Source of the DNA: Beverwykella pulmonaria
Lineage: Eukaryota > Ascomycota > Dothideomycetes > Pleosporales > Melanommataceae
NCBI GenBank assembly: GCA_001599595.1
Contig: BCHH01000005.1
Coordinates: 98,511 to 162,510 of the forward strand
Reading direction: 5' to 3'
DNA: 64,000 nucleotides
In this document: piece after piece, positions 35,533 to 47,247 of the stretch
How the letters are laid out: each line of letters opens with the position of its first letter
Position numbering within the stretch: the stretch's first letter is position 1
Made by a program: the position numbers and the translations under genes
Notes under the pieces: model-generated
What the model saw: only the letters and a program-made list of their open reading frames with translations
What the model was told of the DNA's origin: nothing
Databases searched by the model: none

Positions 35533-37132
35533 CTATCGTTGCGAACTAGCTCCTGATGGAGCGAGGGAGTGCGCCACATCCCCAGATCCATCAGACGGCT
35601 TTACCGCATCATCTTGCCTTGCGTCCGAGTCGCTTGGGTCCGACTCCCCATCCGAAATGACATTTATCACATTTACGTCCTCACTTTGTCCCACAGTCTC
35701 TACTGTCTCACCCCTTTCGTGAACTTTTCCAGCAAAGAAAGCAAGAAGTAGTAGGTCGTATGCTGTCTTCAATGAACCGGCTGCCACAAATGCCACCCAA
35801 AAGTGGCCATGGCCGGCAAGTACGCCCGTCACCCATGGACCACCACTCTGTGACAGCGTTTTGAGGATGTTGACGACGCCCATTACAGCTGTTCGCTCCT
35901 CTGGGAAGACCACAAGCGATAGAAATGCAGATCGCGGGGCTTGGTCCATTGAGTTGAGCACCGCTCTGCCGACGAGTAGGCAGATGGTCAACGGGAGTCC
36001 TGATGGCACAGGCAGAAGCGCTAGGAAGACAGAGCTTGGTAGATGCGTAGCAACCATGGCTTTGATGAGTCCGAGACGCTTTGCCACGGATGACGCGAAC
36101 ACGTTCCCTATCGTCGAGATGAACCTTTCTCACTGTCAACAAAGTGTACCGTACGTGCTTGTAGGTTGCTTACCAAGTCGCCGACATGATGCCGCCCAGC
36201 TGGCCCTTTCCCAACTCAAACTTTCGTTCCATGTAGAAGTTGACCAGACTGAAGGGCACCATACCAGAACCCAATGAATCCAAGAAGAACAGGCCGCACA
36301 GCTTGAGTAAAATCCCGCGACTCTGCTTCGAAATTGCGCTGATTGGATTGAACCATCTAGAGGGAGGACTCGGGGGTTTGTGCGCCCGCGGCGTATTCTC
36401 ATTGTCGTTGTCTGCATTCAGAAGAGGCTCGCGCTCGTCCACCGCTGGTTCTTCCTTATCGACGAGCTCACACTGACGGCTTAGGAACAAAGCCATGACA
36501 GCCTTGATGCAACCAACACCCGTATACACCCAGAAGATGAACTTGAAGGCATCGAGTTCCGTCCAGCCATCCAAAGACTGTAGATGATCGACTGCCTGAC
36601 CCCCCACTACCAAGCCTGTTGACGTTCCGAGCACGGCCATGACCACGTACCAGGTGAACACATCTGAGCGTTGAGATTCAGGCACAAGATGTGCCAAAGT
36701 CGACTCTTCCACCGCCCTGAACGGCCCAATCTCGTTTCCACTCGGGCTGATGACCCCAACGATAGCCGCCATCAGAAGGGCTGCATAGTTGTTCGTTGTC
36801 GCGAAGACAGCACCCGAAACTGACATCATGCTAGCTCCTAGCAGAAGCGTCGTTCTCCTCCCAAGGCCGTCGGCAACGAGAGTAAGGAAAAGACTGATGA
36901 TGACATCCCCAAGAAGGGTTAAAGTCATGAAAAGACCGATGCGTTCATCTGAGAAGCCCTGGGCTTCAAAGTAAAGCGCCAAAATGAGGGCCACTGCTCC
37001 ATACGCGAATAGCCGGAGATAACGCGACAGAATGATGATATAAACGTCTTTCCCGGCAGATCGCATAGTCTGCAGGCCCAACTCATCCACCAGCCATTGT
37101 GTCGCCCCGTTGAAGCGCGTTTTGAACGTCAT
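35533..37132 (-). CDS. MFS transporter, substrate unknown
   Basis: Two exons (36174-37132 and 35533-36124) give a 516-residue major facilitator. Segments: IILSRYLRLFAYGAVALILAL (TM1, split by an Arg), FMTLTLLGDVIISLFLTLVAD then GLGRRTTLLLGA (the TM2-3 motif D-x-x-GRR), and YAALLMAAIVGVISPSGNEIGPF. A hydrophilic central loop is rich in Asp, Asn and Pro. In the second half come SLGSGMVPFSLVNF, GRAVLNSMDQAPRSAFLS and WVTGVLAGHGHFWVAF. The tail of about 50 residues is acidic. The ISPSGNEIGPFRAVEES and NSMDQAPRSAF blocks resemble the fungal YCR023C-like MFS group, which has no assigned substrate. The intron phase (TG|G giving Trp) restores the frame. Confidence 0.85.
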
Positions 37133-37727
37133 TCTTCCTTGGGGAACTCGGCGACAGGAGGCCGAGTAGGGTGACAGAAAGGATATGAGTGACTGGCGCC
37201 ATTCAGCATCCGAAATGCATCTGCTCAGACCTGCAAGACGCGGACATGGAAAGCAAGTTGTTTAGTTGTGTCGTCGGTTGAATGAAATTCAATTTTACAG
37301 GTTATGCAGGCAGGAAAATCGGCCTGTGTAGCTATAAAACGCTGAAGCAACAAGAGAAAGGCAGAAAAGAGAGGAACGGCGGCGAATGCACAGCCTTCGT
37401 AATTGTTTGAGGATTCGCCTGCCTGGGAGGATTCGTGCCAATCGTTAGCACGGAGCTTACTTCTTTGGGACATGATCGGCAACGCCCGTGAAACCACCAT
37501 GTATATGTGTTGATGTCACATTCTTTGGAAGTGCAATAAGAATTTAGGATGCAATAGGATACAGTCATTGTGCTGCAGTATTACAATCACGTCCCACAGC
37601 ATCTTCAAGATATACATGGAACAGCATATCCTTGGCCTTATAACTACATAATATTAAAGGATAACATCCCTTTCAATGACTAGTCGGGGTTGATTAAGAT
37701 GCAGCCTATTTGTCTCGGACTCGAACA
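37133..37727. other. intergenic, MFS promoter
   Basis: 595 bases; short frames without support. It contains the promoter of the MFS gene (minus) and the 3' region of the IF3-like gene. Confidence 0.45.
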
Positions 37728-39170
37728 TCAGTTCGTGCGGTATCGTATCACGCCTTTTTTGTTAATGACTGAAATGGCACGCTTCATCTCTCGACGATCC
37801 TTTCCTCTCGGTTCCATGAATCGATCTGGTCGTGTGATGGGCCAGCTGTAATGTGAGGAATCCGACGTTTCGCAGTCTTCTTGCCTTGGATAAATTCCTA
37901 AGCTCTGCCTGTGTGTTGACGATCGTTCTTTGCGCCATGGAAGCAGAGCCTGCCTCCCGCCCGACACCCAAGGCGACTTTGACGATATCCCCGACCGCAA
38001 CCCCTTGGTTTTGCTCATTCGTTCCATCTTTAGCTGTTTCTTCAACATTTTTTCCTCCTCTTGTCTTTTTCCAATCTCTCTCTTTGGTATCGCATCCAAA
38101 GGCTCCTTTCCCCCTGATTCATCTGAGTACATTCTGGCTGTCGCCTTAGCCATTCCCGAATCGAGCGAGTACGTGTCATATCCGTCGTTGATCAATTCTT
38201 TTCGGAGCGCCTTCGGCAGCTCGCACTGCTGTCCCTTTGCAATTGATGCTGTCACTAGTTCCTTGACCTTCAGCAGCCTTTTTGTGTACGTACGATTCAC
38301 TGCCCCTGTATTCAGCGATTTGTTTGGCCCTGCCAGAACGAATTGCACATGCTTCCCGTCGCTGAATGGACGGATCATGAAGTAGGTTCCCTTTGGCATA
38401 GCCTTTTGAATGAAGTCTGGTCGAAGATGTGGGAAGTGGTTGTGGTACCATGGCCAGGCTTCAGGATTTCCGGGCCGTCGCCTCACCTTTTTGCCAGTAT
38501 AGCTCCCCTTGATTCGTATCCTAAACTCGACCTGATGGCCCACATCGATAAGTGCATATGCTTGATTTAGTATCAACCGCCAGTGGTCGGGCGGGCTTGA
38601 AAGGCTTATAGGTATTTCTTTTAGTCCCGCAAGATCTCTCATATAACGTCTTGGATCATTCCTCATCTTATGGTTCGCGATGTGGACTGGCACTGAGCCT
38701 TGCTCGCAGATCGCATAGTTCTTAAATTCGGCTTGGAGGTTGTTCTCTTTGAGATACTCCCAGTCTTCGGCATGAGACTTCTTTATCTGTTGGGTCAAAT
38801 ACAGCATATGCCCCGGTTTTATATGATTTTCTAGCAATTCCTCCAAAGACAGACCCTCCGCGATTTGCTGTCCATTTGCTGCCAAAAGGTTTATTCTATG
38901 TTCGGATTGTGACGGCTTCGGGACTTGGTATAGATTGAATGGGACGACCTTGTGCATTCCAAGGACAGTCTTTGCCCTGGCGGTCTTGTAGAGGTGAAGG
39001 GAACGCCATTGGGAAGGTTGGCAGAGGATGGTGGGTAGCGGTTCATGTTGCGGTCGAAGCGTGGTTCGGAGCGTGCATGGGGTAATTTTAGTAGAGGACA
39101 GCGGAGTTCTGAGAGAACGTCGAAGAAAGGCCACAACTTCGAGCGAGGGCACGCGCGCGGTGGGTGGCAT
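37728..39170 (-). CDS. mitochondrial translation initiation factor 3-like protein
   Basis: Single open frame of 480 residues from the ATG at 39170 (MPPTARVPSLEVV). The N-terminus is Arg/Ser/Thr-rich with almost no acidic residues, as in a mitochondrial presequence. An IF3 N-domain-like segment follows (HRINLLAANGQQIAEGLSLEE in blocks), and then an IF3 C-domain-like segment: LKEIPISLSSPPDHW, ILNQAYALIDVGHQVEFRIRIKG, which mirrors the K-E-I ... L..G..V.. pattern of IF3. Fungal mitochondrial IF3 (Aim23 in yeast) is divergent, so this is a pattern-based call. The last 80 residues are low-complexity and an overlapping frame (37762-37971) also looks protein-like, so the C-terminus may be spliced differently. 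Confidence 0.6.
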   Translation of the reverse strand: MPPTARVPSLEVVAFLRRSLRTPLSSTKITPCTLRTTLRPQHEPLPTILCQPSQWRSLHLYKTARAKTVLGMHKVVPFNLYQVPKPSQSEHRINLLAANGQQIAEGLSLEELLENHIKPGHMLYLTQQIKKSHAEDWEYLKENNLQAEFKNYAICEQGSVPVHIANHKMRNDPRRYMRDLAGLKEIPISLSSPPDHWRLILNQAYALIDVGHQVEFRIRIKGSYTGKKVRRRPGNPEAWPWYHNHFPHLRPDFIQKAMPKGTYFMIRPFSDGKHVQFVLAGPNKSLNTGAVNRTYTKRLLKVKELVTASIAKGQQCELPKALRKELINDGYDTYSLDSGMAKATARMYSDESGGKEPLDAIPKREIGKRQEEEKMLKKQLKMERMSKTKGLRSGISSKSPWVSGGRQALLPWRKERSSTHRQSLGIYPRQEDCETSDSSHYSWPITRPDRFMEPRGKDRREMKRAISVINKKGVIRYRTN

Positions 39171-39880
39171 TCGAGGTCGATGTAGTACATTGTGGTGATG
39201 CGATGGTGTTGCTTGTCGCACCAAAAAAGGCGTTACACACTAGCCAATATTGGACTAGCGTTTACTTGAACACCAGATCCCAACCCCAACTGCCAACCCC
39301 CAAACTCCATTCCTTTCACGGGCATCGACTCTCCGAGAAACATCACCCCCATGTCAATCAAAATCATGAACTCATGAAGATATAACATGCGTATTTTGTT
39401 ATGCTAACAATTCCCGAACCGCTGCCCCCAGAGTGATTCAAGACTCAAAGGGACACGGGATATGAATAACTTCATGTATGAGGGGAATTGGCATCGTTGA
39501 ACCAATTATGCCTCATTCTTCCGATACGAACGTTGAGAATCTTGAATTCACCACAGTGCAGGTGCATACATTCGGATTTCTGCTGGACTCCTCATTCCCG
39601 GAAAACGTCTGCCGTGTATCCCCGTTGTTGCCTCTTTCTGGTCCTTGAGTCGTTCACATTTGACTCTGATAGCACGCTAGACATCGGTACCCCATGGGGT
39701 TGACGCCTCATCTCCACTCTTGAGGCCTAGTTCATTGCTCTAGCCATCCCAGTCGGAAGGAAGCTTCCTGCAGCGAAATGCTTATTATACCATCCTGCAT
39801 CCTGAGCTCCACATTTCCATTTCTATTCTCACATCTTTCCCATCTTCTTTGTTGGACTGATTGGTCTTAAGTGCTACAAC
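39171..39880. other. intergenic, divergent IF3-like / sugar-porter promoters
   Basis: 710 bases between two divergent starts; no supported gene. It marks the left border of the proposed catabolic cluster. Confidence 0.5.
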
Positions 39881-41642
39881 ATGACGAGAACAAGCGGCTA
39901 CAATGTCGCTGTTGGCCTGATAGTAGCGGTCGGAAGCTTCACCTATGGGTTTGGTGAGCTTTAGTTTTCCTGCCATATGTCCTGATACATACGTTTACGT
40001 CAAACCAGGTTTCGCATCCTTCGCAACGAGTATCGGCCAGCCAGGTTTCTTCGCATACTTCAAACTTTCCACAATTGGTCCAGGCGCTGCATATACCAAC
40101 CACATCCTCGGTGCCGTCAATGCTCTTTTTTTCTTTGGGGCATGCATCGGGGCGATTGGAGGCGGACCTCTAGCGGATAGGATTGGTCGCAAGATGAGTC
40201 TATTTGCAGCCGCTCTTGTGTCTATCATTGGAGGGGCACTCACAGCAGGAAGTGTGCATGTTGCCATGCTGATCATCGTCCGCATTATCCAAGGCTCTGG
40301 TCTGGGTGCTCTCGCCACTCTAGTACCAATCTACCTTTCCGAAGCATCCACTCCGGCGAAGCGAGGCATGCTGACTGGACTTCATGGCTTCTTCCTCGTC
40401 TCGGGATATAACGGTAGCGCTTGGGTGGGGTTTGGCTGCTTCTTCTCGGACAACCTGACATTTGGATGGAGAGGGCCATTGGCGTTCACTTGCATCCCCC
40501 CGCTCATTCTTCTTATCGGTTGCTACTGGATACCGGAATCTCCAAGGTGGCTAATTTCGAAGGGTCGCGTCGAGGAAGCTTGGACCGTCCTCAGTAGGCT
40601 TCATGGAGATCCAAGTGACCCAGACGAGATTGCGGCGCACGAGGAGTTCTACCAAATGCGAAAGCAGATCGAGTTTGAGTCCCACAATCCAAGCGGATAT
40701 ATGTCGATCCTCAAGACTCCGGCATATCGAAAGAGAGCATTCCTATCTTGCTATATTCAGTATGCTGCAAATGCCACTGGAGGGCTTGTGATCAACTATT
40801 ACTCCGTCATCATCTACGGAAACCTTGGGCTGACTACGTATATGCCGCTTCTAATGTATTGTATCTACACTTTGATTGGTGCTTTGGGTAACTTGTTCTC
40901 GCTTTTAACTATCGATAAGACTGGCCGGCGACCTGTAAGTCACCTGACAAACGGTCTTCGGAGACGGACAACTAACACACTGCCAGTCCCTCCTCATAGG
41001 CTTCACTGGATGCATGGTTTGTGTTGTAATAGAGGCAGCAATGGTGGGACGGTTCGTTGGAACAGCCGATTCTAGCATAGCTGGACAGAAGGTCGCGATC
41101 GTGTCTATTATGTTGTGCGTAACCATTTGGTCCTACTCTCTACCGTTGCTGACCGCGTCAAGCTTCGTGTTTTTCTACGGCCTCTTCATCGATGCCGCAT
41201 CATTCATCTACAGCAGCGAGATCTACCCTACCAATATCCGCTCCGAGGGAGTGGCACTTGCAACATTCACATACTTCGCTGCATGTATCACATTCGTAAC
41301 ACCTGGAGCAACGGCAATCGCTTCGTTAGGCTACAAGTACTTCGTTAGTATGTCAACCCCACGTCCTTATTCATTACCCATTCTCGATCCCCTGAAACAC
41401 CTGAGAATAGTCTCATTGACCGTTTGCTCTCAGTCTTTGCATGCCTCACGCTTCTCTCTATCATCATCATCTACTTCATGTACCCGGAGACCAAAGGCCA
41501 ATCATTGGAGGAACTAGCAGCGCTTTTTGGAGATCCAGTGATTGTGCATCTTACCGACGCTACAGAGGAACAGAAGCAGGAAATGGATATGGATATCAAG
41601 AATGAGCTTATCACGGAGCAGAGGGAGGAGGTCAAGGTGTGA
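39881..41642 (+). CDS. MFS sugar-porter-type transporter of the catabolic cluster
   Basis: Four exons (39881-39953, 40009-40934, 40987-41347 and 41434-41642) give 522 residues with twelve predicted membrane segments. Sugar-porter signatures: FTYGFGFASFATSIGQPGF in TM1, PLADRIGRKMSLF, VPIYLSEASTPAKRG after TM4, IPESPRWLISKGR at the end of TM6, DKTGRRP and SEIYPTNIRSEGVAL after TM8/TM10, and YPETKGQSLEELAALFGD after TM12. TM7 lacks the usual QQ-x-x-G-N-x-x-x-YY form and reads IQYAANATGGLVINYYSVI. Related fungal porters transport quinate, galacturonate or other carboxylic or hydroxylated compounds as well as sugars. Its position beside aromatic-degradation enzymes suggests uptake of a plant-derived substrate, which is inference. 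Confidence 0.88.
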
Positions 41643-41858
41643 TGCGTTCCTCGATCCTTATTTGTAGACGTAGGGTAGAGGTCAGATAATGCAGCGACGA
41701 TAGACATCAGTCAAATCATAGCAGCATTTTGTATTCTGGAACAAGAATTGAATAGACCTATCATTCCATTTATCAGCTCCTATTCTCACCTCACTCGTAG
41801 CTTGCTTCCTTATCCCCATCCCAACCTGCTTTTCCGTCTCATCCCACTCCACTCCTCC

Positions 41859-43935
41859 CTATCCGCTCTTCTGCCCCAAATACCTCTTCCAAGCCTTATA
41901 TACGGCGACTCTATTAACCTTTCCAAACACATCTGTCACACACGCACACATTAGCTCTCACTCTTCCCTATCAAGAAGGGTAGTACTCACACATAGGCAC
42001 ACAAGTAGTAAACCCACAAAGCGTCACAATCCCAAAGACCTTACACATATGCCCGGGCCCCTCCTTCGCTGCATATTCATTGATAAAGGTAGAGAAGGCG
42101 TAGAAGACAAAGTTCTTGATCATCATTTGCAGGATGAAGATCTCGGTCGAGTGGGTTTTGAATGCATCCCTGAATAATACTTGTCAGCGAATTCCCTACT
42201 CATATTCTGTTCTCGATACTTTCGTGGAAGGAGGAGAAAGAAGGCGAGAAAGGGGCGGGGGAGGAGGGAGAGGGAGGAAAAGAAAGACCCACAGGATATA
42301 CAGTCCCCCACTCGTACTAGCAACACTCGTCCCGAAGCACACAGCCCCATAACAAAAACTACACAGCACCACCCACTGTTTACTCGGATGATCCAGAGCC
42401 CAACTAAATGTAAACCAACCGACCGCAAAAACTATGACCGCAAATATACAAACCGGTATCCGAAACTCCGCTTCATAAACGCCCTTATTCTTCCTCGCCA
42501 GCCTACGGGCCGTGAAGTCACACATCGGGCCAGCGGACACGCCTAATATGCCGCCGACGAGTGCTCCTGTGAAGAAGTACCCGTTTTGCGCGACGGTGAG
42601 ATTGTACGGCGGCGGGGAGAAGATTTGTGCGAGGGTGTACGCCGTACCCACGAAGAAGGACTGGTGGAACCGTCAGAGATGCAACTGGAGAGTGGAATGG
42701 TTAATGGGAAAGGAGGAAGGGAGACGTACGACAAGCACAGCACTAACAAGCTGCACCCAAATGACCGCTGGATTCAACAAGTGCAAGAAAATCTCGCCTA
42801 GTAACTTGAAGATATTCTCCTCGCTGTACGTTCCGGAAGTTAACGTCAAGTCCTGCACGAAAGTGCGTTTTGGGATTGTGAGAGATGGGCGGCCGAATTC
42901 TGCATTCTCTCTTACAGCGCTCCTTGGCTCTTTCTCCTGGATTTCTTCCGAAGATGAGATTGGCAGCGCGTCCGTGGCTCTTCGGAACTGGCTCTCCGGC
43001 AGAAAGAAGAATGCCCCCAGCGCTCCGAAGATCTGGAATGGAAGGAGGATGATGAAGAGCATTTTAGCCCCCTTGTGCTCGAACGTCGTGCCTCCTATGA
43101 TGGCGACGAAGGATGACAAACAGGCCAGAGTCAGCACCAGCAACGCAGTACGTAAACCTCGCTCGTGCAAGAAGAACATGTCTCCAATCGTCGCAACGGA
43201 AAGCGATTCGAAAGCTGTGGTCCCAAGACCCTGGATCATGCGTCCGGCGAGTAGAACATCGTAGGATTTTGTGAGACTGGCTTGGTCAAAGCCCGCAATG
43301 CATATTCCTGTGCCGATGACGCCGAAGATGCAGGCGAAGAGGAATTGGGGACGCTTGCCGTATTTTTGGGCAAGGATGGAGACAAAGGGACTATGCGACG
43401 AAATCTTTTGTAAGCTTCATAGTTACATTGTTGAGATGAAAGTCATTGAGGCTAGAAACTCACCCAAGTGCTCCGACGATCAAGAGCTGGTACCCAGAAA
43501 GTTGAGCAACAGCCTTGACGGGCACGTGTAATTGAATCGCCAGTGCAACAGTAGCAGGTGCTATCATAGGGCCCGGACAAGCGGCAAAAACGATGCAGTT
43601 GAAGAACAAGAACGCGAATGCTGCTTCTCGTTTCCATGTTGGCCAGAGCTAGAATTATTTAGCGGCCAGTTCATCGCACTTCGAAAAAGTGCTTACGAGA
43701 GGGTCATTAGGATCGTCTGAAGGCTGTGGGACGAGAATGATGTTGTTTTTCTGCACCACTTAAGCTCGAGTACGTGGCAGGTTTTTTTTTTTTTTTTGCG
43801 TTTTACCTTTCCCTTGCCATGCTTAAAATGTGAATGCTCGTACGGGTGTTCGACGCTTGTCTGCGAAGTATCGACGAGGAAGTATGTCCCTGGAGGCTGC
43901 GTCTCCGCCTTCGGTTCGATGATACCAAGCGTCAT
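41859..43935 (-). CDS. MFS transporter, DHA1/Hol1-like, of the catabolic cluster
   Basis: Multi-exon drug:H+ antiporter-type MFS. The start is the ATG at 43935 (MTLGIIEPKAETQPPG). Early exons are 43807-43935 and 43697-43750. Diagnostic for the Hol1-like group are the cytosolic IILVPQPSDDPNDPL before WPTWKRE, TM4-region GRMIQGLGTTAFESLSVATIGDMFFLHERG (in blocks), a hydrophilic central loop, and the second-half segments GYFFTGALVGGILGVSAGP and TFINEYAAKEGP. The stop is at 41859 after a short basic tail. Members export toxic organics or import polyamines/histidinol in yeast. Between a porter, a Zn2Cys6 factor and phenolic-acid enzymes, an export role for a toxic aromatic intermediate is plausible but unproven. 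A poly-T tract (43782-43797) lies inside intron 1. Confidence 0.85.
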
Positions 43936-44461
43936 CTTGCTGTCGTCGACCAGGAACAGCAGCGATGAATCGAGCTGTTGAGGCCATCACATCGGTTAAG
44001 TATGACTTAAAGCACTGACCTCTAATCTTAATGGGCCCCTCTTCAGGGGAACAGCCGTTGTCGAACCATGCCCCGCATCTCGATACTGTATCATATACAT
44101 CCATGTCGAGAATCCTTCAGAGTGCAGATAAGTAGCTGAAGGCTTGACGGTATAGGTTCTGGAAGTTGGCGGTTGCCGTTCGAATATCTGCCGGTCCCAG
44201 CGCTGCGGTCAGCCTTATGATCTGCATAAGTTCCGCGAGTCAGACCAGGGTCAGGCAAATCGGCTTTATAATTTTGATGAGGGGTATTTGGGGTAGATTA
44301 ACAGACACACGGGCGTAGATCGGGCTATGGGTCTCGAGGTATGTTTGTGTATATAAACTTTCCTTGAAGCGATGTAATATCTCTATTACGCCCCATAACG
44401 TCCACATGTCCGAGGCAATGCACGTCGTATCATGTATCATCCATTGTTGCGTAGGATTCAA
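43936..44461. other. intergenic, Hol1-like transporter promoter
   Basis: About 530 bases with no supported gene, between the transporter ATG and the stop of the regulator on the same strand. Confidence 0.5.
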
Positions 44462-46890
44462 CTATCGCATGTCAAAGCTCGCATATACTTGTGAAGGATC
44501 AATCACAATTGAGTCGTCCAGGTTAGTAAACTGTAGGATCTCAGAGTTGAGATCAAATGAACTCGTGTCGTCAAACACCAGATCGAGACTCTGCTGAGTC
44601 TGGAGCGAGGTCATGAAGTTGCTTTATTCGAAGTCAGTCGACATTCTTTGAACATTTGGGGAGGGTACTTACGGATCCAGATTCCCCCAAAGCTGAGCAA
44701 TGAGATCGTCATCCAACAGCACTCCCGCATGGGAGGTCTCGTTTCCAGCTACGATCCCAAGATCTGCGAGTCGCATTGGTGTTTCCTCTGTGACCATCTG
44801 ACAAAAGCCGATTTGTTGCATGCCACGCAAAACCGAGATTCCAGCTTCGATGCTAGAGCGGTAATGCTGCAGCTTCGTGTGCGCGTAGGCGAGAATGAAG
44901 ATCATAATGAGACGCAGAATACACGTGCTGTCGAAGGCAGTCAGGCTCGAGAGCGTATTGTCGATGGCCATTTGCTGGAGAATCGCGATGCTTTTCTGCG
45001 CGGCATCGATACACGTCTTCCCCATTCTTTCGAACCATATCTTCTTGCTTGAACCGAGCGTGATATGCTTAATGACAAGGTAGAGAAGGAAAGGCCTGCA
45101 TAGAAGGATTGTGGAGCCCCAATACTGCAGATGAAGAACTGCAACAGCACGTTTGTGAGTTGGTGGGGCAGGAACATCGTGCTTGAGATGTGGTGGAATA
45201 AGTTGGTGCCACTTCTGGAGGGAGAGGAGAAGGGTTGATATTGTCGAGAAGGAAATGGTTCGTGTGTTAGTGGAACGTTCGGTATATACAACTTGAATGA
45301 TTTCTCTTTTCAAACGACACAACGAGACTGATGTTGCTAGCCACGACAACGGAGTGTGCATGCCGGGGTATAGAATCTGCACATTATCAGTCTTTGCAAT
45401 GTGCATTCACGGAGAGAATTTACCTGTTCAGATGGGAGTGGCGTGCTGATTTTGAGTGATCTCTCATCGATTAGAGTTGGGCTGCCCCCTCGGGAAGCAA
45501 TTTCTTGGTCAAGAATGAATAGGGTCCACCAGATGCGTCGGTTTTGCTCTCGCTCCATTGACCCTCCTGACTCTGGCATTTGGTCTCGGTGTAACCCAAG
45601 CGAATATGCCATCTGTATGCTCGCGCCCATATACAAGTATGAGCTGACTCTGGAGCATAGATTTTCAAGTACGATGCTCTTCAAAGTATCAGCATGAGAA
45701 AGTCCGGTTTGGGAATTTACTTACCATAATCGCTAACCCACGGATGCTGTCAATATCAGCTTCATCGTACACTGCGGGTACCAATTGCTTGGCAAGCGCG
45801 ATGTAGTCAGTGGAGGTCTTCTCATCTACAGGTAACTGTGGGCGTGTGTGTTGTGGGGATTGACCTTCCTGCTCATCGTAGTTTGCCGCACCAATAGCGA
45901 ATATCGAGTAGAGAGAGCACATCCAAGAACTACTCAATGCTGAGGCTGACTCAGAATAAGTATTGTCCACCCGGTTCAGGAAAACTTCGATCGAATAAAA
46001 CCAATATGTACAGTGAACGTCTTCGAGGAATCGGGAGATATAATAGTCGCAGGATTCACGAGGTGGGAGGTAGTAGCGATCATTCGAAACGGATTCGTCC
46101 AAAGAAGGAGAAGGCGTTGGGAGTGCTGGTGGGTAAGAGCCGATTTTAGGCGGGCCGATAATGCTGGAGTCTTTTTGTGGGGCGGCACCCAAGGAACAGA
46201 CTGCATCATTGAATGGGATTTCCGAATGTGCGCCAACGTACCCTTTGTAGTTAGCAACTATTCGCGTTGATGGTAGACACACTTACGGAACCTGCCCCTT
46301 GAATCTTTCATCATGCACCCCAATGGCTCATGAAGATCGTTGACAGACTCAACGACAGGTTCTGCATCTTGAGGGCAATCATCTTCTTCCGATGATATTT
46401 GTTCCTGTGCTGCTAAAGGTATCTGTGTTTGCTGCGGTGGGGGAGTTGTGAGCGTTCCATTGCTAATATCTTTGGCAATGGATCTGAGAGACTGGAGGTT
46501 GAGCTCCCGGTCAGGGAAGAAATACTCTAGGATTCGCAGAGAGCATTGATATTCTTCCTCCGTGACGTGGTAGTATGGTCTCTTCCGGCGTGGTGTTGCG
46601 ATCCTACAAGTAGCTCCTGTTCGTGAGCAGTAGCGACAAGGACCTGGGACTATAAACGGTGAGTATTGTGATCAGTCTCGCGCGCTTTAGTATTACTATA
46701 AAGCTCATACCTGGATCGATGCACTGCGTATGAGGTTAATGGCTTGGCACCAATCAATACAGTGGATGAGACTTGCCTTAGTCTTTCTACTCCGACATCG
46801 ATCGCAGCTGCTGTGTACTCTATGAGTGTTTGGTCCCCTATTGGGTACAGCCGACTGGGTGACCGAAGCCGAAGCTGAAGTCTCGGTCAT
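44462..46890 (-). CDS. Zn2Cys6 fungal transcription factor
   Basis: Probable pathway-specific regulator of the surrounding cluster. The start is at 46890 (MTETSASASVTQ). The binuclear zinc cluster is encoded across three exons: CDRCRSRKTK (exon 1, 46777-46890), CIDPG (a 13 nt exon, 46711-46723), and GPCRYCSRTGATC (exon 3), giving C-x2-C-x6-C-x5-C-x2-C-x6-C. Intron 1 uses a GC donor in perfect consensus (AAG|GCAAGT). The middle region is the fungal-specific TF domain: YYISRFLEDVHCTYWFYSIE, IQMAYSLGLHRDQ and NRRIWWTLFILDQEIASRGG in blocks. The last exon is acidic and Gln/Ser-rich (LDLVFDDTSSFDLNSEILQF), like an activation region. Six or more introns are present and not all boundaries were fixed. 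Confidence 0.87.
46711..46723 (-). other. 13 nt micro-exon inside the zinc cluster
   Basis: Bounded by ACGCAG upstream and GTATGA downstream on the minus strand. It encodes Cys-Ile-Asp-Pro plus one base and supplies the third cysteine of the Zn2Cys6 motif. Skipping it would destroy the DNA-binding domain. Confidence 0.8.
46724..46776 (-). other. GC-AG intron in the Zn2Cys6 regulator
   Basis: 53 nt intron with donor AAG|GCAAGT and acceptor ACGCAG. No GT donor at this position keeps the frame, and the join restores CRSRKTKC with correct Cys spacing. Confidence 0.85.
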
Positions 46891-47247
46891 AGTCGTCGCT
46901 ACACTACGTGAATATTAGGGTCGGCGATGTGAGCTGGTTCGTCAGATTTGATTCGACAGCGACTACAAGTGTATGTTCGGCGTTGTTGATAGGGATCTAG
47001 TCCGCACTGTCGGACGCACAGTCGGAAGGTAAACAGAGAGCTGGCGCAGATGAATGCGGGGATATTTTGGAGATGTGGGGTCGCTATTTAAGTCTCATCC
47101 GCAGCCTGTTCTTCACGACAGCACCGCACCTGACATCCCGCCAGTGCAGCGGTTAATACATAAATGGACGGACAGAAGGCCGTGCGGGTAAACCATTATA
47201 GAATAAAGACGAAATTATTCTAGCATTTTGAAAGCGCTGTGTTGCAA
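46891..47247. other. intergenic, regulator promoter
   Basis: 357 bases upstream of the regulator start and downstream of the aldehyde dehydrogenase stop. No gene. Confidence 0.5.

Noticed and set aside
35533..39170. MFS and IF3-like genes as part of the catabolic cluster
   Set aside because: The IF3-like gene is a housekeeping type and separates the left MFS gene from the aromatic enzymes, so the border was placed at 39.2-39.9 kb.
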